Assembly (NCBI RefSeq): GCF_006539685.1 | Contig: NZ_BJNM01000002.1 | Coordinates: forward strand, 124,001-188,000 | Source: Gluconobacter oxydans | GTDB taxonomy: Bacteria > Pseudomonadota > Alphaproteobacteria > Acetobacterales > Acetobacteraceae | Length of the DNA: 64,000 bases | Direction of reading: 5' to 3' | Shown: positions 60,031 through 64,000 of the stretch, one piece after another | Numbering within the stretch: position 1 is the first letter of the stretch | Layout of the letters: every line of letters starts with the position of its first letter | The notes under the pieces: generated by a model | Told to the model about the DNA's origin: nothing | What the model saw: only the letters and a program-made list of their open reading frames with translations | Databases searched by the model: none | Program-made: the position numbers and the translations under genes

Positions 60031-60588
60031 ATGAAGACAGTTGGAGGCGCCGATGAGCAGAAGAACTCTGGTCTGACGGAACTGCGGCATGTCAGCCGGA
60101 AGGCCCATGAGGCGGTCGATGAGGCATTTTCCCGGTTCGAGCTTGCGGATCCGCAATCCTATGGGGACTTTCTGACCGCCCATGCGCGCGTGCTTGGGGC
60201 TGCGGAGGCGTATCTCAGCCGACATGCGGTGTCACTGCCGGTCTGGCGTCCGCGGGCGGAGCTTCTGAAGGATGATCTGCGTCAGATGGGGCTGCCTGTC
60301 CCTGCCGTGCATGCGGAGTGCCTGCCGGAACGTGACGGCACGGCGATGGGCGTTCTGTATGTGCTGGAAGGCTCACGGCTTGGGGGGCGTGTTCTGTCCG
60401 GGTGCGTAGCAGAAGGGCTGCCCCGGGCCTATCTGTTGGCGTTTCACCGGAAGGGAGAATGGCCGGCGTTTCTTGAGAAGCTCGGGCAGTATCTGGATGA
60501 AAGTGATGCGGTGCGCCGGCAGGCTGTGACGGAAGGCGCGGTCGCGACGTTTGCGCTGTTCCGCAAGAGTGCCGAACGTCAGGGCTGA
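60031..60588 (+). CDS. Heme oxygenase-like protein (biliverdin-producing type)
   Basis: This 185-residue all-helical protein has LRHVSRKAHEAVDEAFS near residue 18, where the His of KAHEAVD matches the proximal heme ligand of bacterial heme oxygenases. The distal-helix glycines appear as GVLYVLEGSRLGGRVLS near residue 108. Such enzymes cleave heme to biliverdin, CO and iron, or lie beside phytochromes; neither a phytochrome nor a heme-uptake gene is adjacent. The ATG at 60031 is preferred; 60013 is also in frame. Its end overlaps the converging glycosyltransferase gene by 10 bases. Confidence 0.78.
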   Translation: MKTVGGADEQKNSGLTELRHVSRKAHEAVDEAFSRFELADPQSYGDFLTAHARVLGAAEAYLSRHAVSLPVWRPRAELLKDDLRQMGLPVPAVHAECLPERDGTAMGVLYVLEGSRLGGRVLSGCVAEGLPRAYLLAFHRKGEWPAFLEKLGQYLDESDAVRRQAVTEGAVATFALFRKSAERQG

Positions 60589-61985
60589 GGCGGACGCACC
60601 GGCATGAGGCTTCGCGGGATCAGGCCAGGGAAGGTCTGCGCGAGGCGTTCGGCGTCTTCGGGGTCAAGCATCGCAATGGCACAGCCCAGTGCGCTGGCGT
60701 CTGGAGCAGGGAGCCGGTCGATCCCCCGCAGAAGATCAGCAAGACCATGGCCTTCCGCTGTCAGCACCATGAAGGATGTCATCCGCGTGTAGAGTGCCGT
60801 GGTGGCGTCGATCTTGCTTAGGGCATGGCCGGGAATGGCGATCCGGATTTCTTCGCCACTGACGGGCGACAGGACCGTATTTTCCGCGATCATGACATGA
60901 AGCGGCACCATCGGCAGAAGCGTGGGCGAACCGGGAAGGGAAAGGTAGCGCCCGGGGAGCGGGTTTTCCGTGAAGAGGCAGGCGTTCCAGACATCCCCGT
61001 CCGATACTTCGAGTGCCATGATCAGGGGATTGTAACGGCCAAAGTTCATCTCTCCCGCCCCGACCGACACGAGATATCCCATCTGCATGTCCCTCATCAG
61101 CTGCTTCGTCTGGCCGAGCATGCAGAAATGGAACTGCGGGGGTGTCCGGCGGGATGAGGGCGCGGAAAGCTGTGCGGGTGTCAGGCCGAGATCCTGCAGA
61201 ACGGCCCGGTCTGCATGGGTGACAGTGGCCTTGAGGCGCCAGTACAGATCCGTCAGCGACGCCTGTACGATGGAAGAGGCAATCCGGCGGCTTTCCGGCA
61301 GCCAACGGCTCGCGCCGGTATATTCGGCGTCGTTGCGGTCGAAGTTCTGCCAGGCCTTGTCCGGCGTGGCGCTGGAGTTGCGCCGCAGGAAGCTTTCATG
61401 ATCGCCTGCGGCGAAATGAAGGATACGGCTGTCGGACCAGGTCGCGTTTCTCTCAAGCGCGGAAAACGGATCGGGCAGAGTGTTGCCGATCCGACGGGGC
61501 TGGACGAGATATCGGACGACGCGATGATCCGGCAGGCTCAGCAGGCCGTGCCGCGTGAAGGTCTCAACCGGAGAGAAGGGGGACGGAACCGTGCGACCTG
61601 ACGAGCCAAACAGGCACCAGTTTACCGGAAGCATGGAGGCGGATGCGGCGGCAGTGAACTCGGCGACGGACCGGGCGGTTTCAAAATGCAGATATTCATC
61701 CGCCGCCAGGATCATCATCCAGTCAAATTCGTTCCTGCCCTGCTCCAGAGCCATTTCGTGGAAGCGGGTCTGACGGTCCAGCCGTTCGGGCAGGGTCGTA
61801 TCGGAAGAGTGGACGCGGATGTCGTAAAGCGTGGCGGCGTTGGAGAGAGCCGCGGCTGTTCCGTCAGTCGAATGATCATCACAGACGATCAGCGTTGAAA
61901 AGCCGATGGTCGCATGATGCGCGAGCCACCATCCGATCGTGTCGACTTCATTGTGAACGAACAGGATGGCGGCGCTTTTCGACAT
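60579..61985 (-). CDS. Glycosyltransferase family 2-like protein
   Basis: This 468-residue protein starts AAILFVHNEVDTIGWWLAHH with LIVCDDHSTDGTAAAL near residue 32 and WMMILAADEYLHFE near 88, the pattern of 'Glyco_tranf_2_4' enzymes whose DxD-like site is ADEY. The second half (residues about 270-468) is a separate region with no motif I recognise (QFHFCMLGQTKQLMRDMQMG). It lies 10 bases upstream of lepA's end on the same strand. A role in surface polysaccharide synthesis is likely but the product is unknown. Confidence 0.78.
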   Translation of the reverse strand: MSKSAAILFVHNEVDTIGWWLAHHATIGFSTLIVCDDHSTDGTAAALSNAATLYDIRVHSSDTTLPERLDRQTRFHEMALEQGRNEFDWMMILAADEYLHFETARSVAEFTAAASASMLPVNWCLFGSSGRTVPSPFSPVETFTRHGLLSLPDHRVVRYLVQPRRIGNTLPDPFSALERNATWSDSRILHFAAGDHESFLRRNSSATPDKAWQNFDRNDAEYTGASRWLPESRRIASSIVQASLTDLYWRLKATVTHADRAVLQDLGLTPAQLSAPSSRRTPPQFHFCMLGQTKQLMRDMQMGYLVSVGAGEMNFGRYNPLIMALEVSDGDVWNACLFTENPLPGRYLSLPGSPTLLPMVPLHVMIAENTVLSPVSGEEIRIAIPGHALSKIDATTALYTRMTSFMVLTAEGHGLADLLRGIDRLPAPDASALGCAIAMLDPEDAERLAQTFPGLIPRSLMPVRPPQP

Positions 61986-61995
61986 AAGGCAGGGG

Positions 61996-63798
61996 TCAGT
62001 CCATCTTCAGGGCAGCGAGGAAGGCGCTCTGGGGGATTTCGACCTTACCGAACTGCCGCATGCGCTTCTTGCCTTCCTTCTGCTTGTCCAGAAGCTTGCG
62101 CTTACGGGAAATGTCACCACCATAACACTTAGCCGTCACGTCCTTGGACAGTGCGCCGATCGTTTCACGGGCGATGACCTTGGAGCCGATGGCCGCCTGA
62201 ATGGCGATCTTGAACAGCTGCTTGGGGATCAGGTCCTTGAGCTTGGCGCAGATCGAGCGGCCACGCTGTTCGGCGACGGTGCGGTGCGAGATGAAGGACA
62301 ATGCATCGACCGGCTCGTGGTTCACGAGGATGGAGATGCGGACCAGATCGCTCTCTTCGTAGCCGTCCATCTGGTAGTCGAACGAGGCATAGCCGCGGCT
62401 GATGGATTTCAGGCGGTCGTAGAAATCGAACACCACTTCGTTCAGCGGCAGGCGGTAGACAGCCATGGCGCGGTTGCCGACATAGGTCAGATCGACCTGG
62501 ATGCCACGGCGTTCGGAGCACAGCGTCAGGACCGGACCCAGATATTCGTCCTGCACCATGATGGTAGCCTTGATCCACGGCTCTTCGATCATCTCGATCT
62601 TGCTGAGCTCGGGCATGTCGGCCGGGTTGTGCAGTTCCTCGACTGTCCCATCCGTCATGTGCATCTTGTAGACCACGGACGGTGCGGTTGCGATCAGGTC
62701 GAGATTGAACTCGCGGGACAGGCGCTCCTGGATGATTTCCAGATGCAGTAGGCCGAGGAAGCCGCAGCGGAAACCGAAGCCCAGCGCGGCGGAAGTCTCT
62801 GCCTCGAAGTGGAACGAGGCGTCGTTCAGGCGCAGCTTACCGAGGCTGTCACGCAGCTTTTCGAAGTCGTCGGCGTCGATCGGGAAGAGGCCACACCACA
62901 CCACGGGAATGGACGGCTTGAAGCCTGGCAGGGCCTTCTCGGCGGGGCGCTTGTCGAGCGTGACGGTGTCACCGACATTGCAGTCCGCGACGGTCTTGAT
63001 GGCGGCGTTGATATAGCCCATCTCGCCCGGGCCGAGGCTCTCGACCGACTGCATCTTGGGCAGAAACACGCCGACCTGATCGACATGGTAGGTCGCGCCG
63101 GTCTGCATCATGCGGATGCGGTCACCGCGCTTGAGGCGGCCGTCCTTGATGCGGACGAGGATGATGACGCCGAGATAGGCATCGTACCAGCTGTCCACCA
63201 GCAGGGCCTGAAGCGGGGCTTCGGCGTCGCCTGTGGGGGCCGGGAGGCGCTGGACGAGGGCTTCGAGCACGCCTTCGATATTGATGCCGGTCTTGGCGCT
63301 GATCTCGACGGCGTCATCGGCCGGAATGCCAACCACGTCTTCGATCTGGGCGCGGACGCGCTCGGGTTCGGCTGCCGGCAGATCGATCTTGTTCAGGACC
63401 GGGACGATTTCATGATTGGCATCGAGCGCCTGATAGACGTTCGCCAGCGTCTGGGCTTCCACGCCCTGCGAGGCGTCCACGACCAGCAGCGAGCCTTCAC
63501 AGGCAGCGAGCGAGCGGCTGACTTCATAGGCGAAGTCGACATGGCCCGGCGTGTCCATCAGGTTCAGCGTGTAAACCTTGCCGTCCTTGGCCGGATAGGT
63601 CAGGCGCACGGTCTGCGCCTTGATGGTGATCCCGCGCTCCTGCTCGAGCTCCATCGAATCGAGGACCTGGTTTTTCATCTCACGCGCGGTCAGCGCGCCA
63701 CAGGCCTGGATCAGCCGATCGGCCAGCGTCGATTTGCCGTGATCGATATGAGCGATGATCGAGAAATTGCGGATAAGGGAGAGCGGGGTATCGGTCAT
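61996..63798 (-). CDS. lepA: Elongation factor 4 (LepA)
   Basis: This 600-residue translational GTPase starts [20 protein letters not shown] with G1 AHIDHGKST near residue 15. Further GTP motifs are [16 protein letters not shown] near 81 and [17 protein letters not shown] near 130. LepA's C-terminal domain is present ([24 protein letters not shown] near 410, [19 protein letters not shown] near 570). It back-translocates or remodels stalled ribosomes. ATG 63798 is preferred to a start 16 codons upstream. Confidence 0.97.
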   Translation of the reverse strand: MTDTPLSLIRNFSIIAHIDHGKSTLADRLIQACGALTAREMKNQVLDSMELEQERGITIKAQTVRLTYPAKDGKVYTLNLMDTPGHVDFAYEVSRSLAACEGSLLVVDASQGVEAQTLANVYQALDANHEIVPVLNKIDLPAAEPERVRAQIEDVVGIPADDAVEISAKTGINIEGVLEALVQRLPAPTGDAEAPLQALLVDSWYDAYLGVIILVRIKDGRLKRGDRIRMMQTGATYHVDQVGVFLPKMQSVESLGPGEMGYINAAIKTVADCNVGDTVTLDKRPAEKALPGFKPSIPVVWCGLFPIDADDFEKLRDSLGKLRLNDASFHFEAETSAALGFGFRCGFLGLLHLEIIQERLSREFNLDLIATAPSVVYKMHMTDGTVEELHNPADMPELSKIEMIEEPWIKATIMVQDEYLGPVLTLCSERRGIQVDLTYVGNRAMAVYRLPLNEVVFDFYDRLKSISRGYASFDYQMDGYEESDLVRISILVNHEPVDALSFISHRTVAEQRGRSICAKLKDLIPKQLFKIAIQAAIGSKVIARETIGALSKDVTAKCYGGDISRKRKLLDKQKEGKKRMRQFGKVEIPQSAFLAALKMD

Positions 63799-63844
63799 GG
63801 CTGCTACATAAGGGATTATCGCAGAAATGTCAGTAGATCTGCGC

Positions 63845-63872
63845 AAAAGCCTGCCTTTGTGAAAAGGCAGGC
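63845..63872 (-). terminator. Terminator of the OmpA-like gene
   Basis: On the minus strand GCCTGCCTTT pairs with AAAGGCAGGC around TCAC and is followed by TTTT. It lies about 10 bases past the stop of the gene entering from the right edge. Confidence 0.8.
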
Positions 63873-63882
63873 GGAAGAAGGA

Positions 63883-64000
63883 TCAGCGGTCCGTCAGACG
63901 GAACTCGATCCTGCGGTTTCTGGCATAGGCCGCCGGTGTGCTGGCAGCGTCCAGAGGCTGGTAGTCGGCAAAGCCTGTCGCGGCCAGATGGTGCGGGTCC
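63883..64000 (-). CDS. OmpA/MotB-type C-terminal domain protein (partial)
   Basis: Only the last 38 residues are in the window. They read GFADYQPLDAAS, then AYARNRRIEFRLTDR and stop. The G-x-A-D...P...A-x-N-R-R-I-E-F pattern is the end of an OmpA-like peptidoglycan-binding domain. The N-terminal part, which would tell an outer-membrane lipoprotein from a MotB-like protein, is cut off. Confidence 0.7.
   Translation of the reverse strand, partial: DPHHLAATGFADYQPLDAASTPAAYARNRRIEFRLTDR

Noticed and set aside
1-64000. CRISPR arrays, insertion sequences, transposases, rRNA and tRNA genes.
   Set aside because: I saw no regularly spaced direct repeats, transposase motifs or recognisable structural-RNA sequences anywhere in the window.

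Overview
The window is a GC-rich chromosomal segment of an acetic acid bacterium, most likely Gluconobacter oxydans or a close relative. The strongest marker is a membrane-bound PQQ glucose dehydrogenase (36594-39020) whose 808-residue length and sequence agree, as I remember it, with the G. oxydans enzyme. A short cyanide-insensitive bd-type oxidase, a DUF2125 protein and the alphaproteobacterial order ftsE-ftsX-ydcF-plsC fit as well. Both ends cut genes: surA on the left and an OmpA-like gene on the right.

Layout. 1-7921 (minus) is a tightly coupled outer-membrane biogenesis operon: cysQ, tsaC, a coiled-coil membrane protein, lptF, lptG, lptD, surA. 8705-12713 (plus) carries pepA, holC, an orphan Rieske oxygenase and an aldo/keto reductase. 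12726-18471 (plus) is the most unusual part: six overlapping genes for a hydrogenase-4/complex I-like membrane complex. Its large subunit has lost all four Ni-ligand cysteines, its small subunit keeps all four cluster cysteines, and its membrane subunits are almost free of lysine. This resembles the 'energy-converting hydrogenase related' (Ehr) class, whose function is unknown. 18637-22796 holds a ROK sugar kinase, pssA-psd, a methyltransferase and gloB.

22857-26767 (minus) has cydAB with a tiny DUF2474 gene and an FNR-like box upstream, then a DUF2125 gene. 27017-30008 (minus) is ftsE-ftsX-ydcF-plsC. 30132-36459 holds a zinc-ribbon protein, two overlapping sensor kinases (the first with a receiver lacking its phospho-acceptor Asp), sufE, a small double-repeat secreted peptide and a TonB-C-like periplasmic protein. 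Glucose dehydrogenase is divergent from rpmI-rplT-pheS-pheT-lpxB. 44791-54379 is mainly core genes: trpS, a cytochrome c, tdk, an FKBP lipoprotein, argG, rlmN, tlyA, dxs, ispA, xseB and tusA.

54458-56285 looks like a small phage-derived insert: a near-consensus promoter followed at once by a terminator, a coiled-coil/TM protein, a lysozyme-like protein and a glycosyltransferase-like protein. The rest holds a purine permease, an AsmA protein, a lone heme oxygenase, a second glycosyltransferase and lepA.

I saw no rRNA, tRNA, CRISPR array, insertion sequence or transposase. The largest stretch without a gene is 39021-39330. All assignments come from reading sequence and recalling families; no searches were run.
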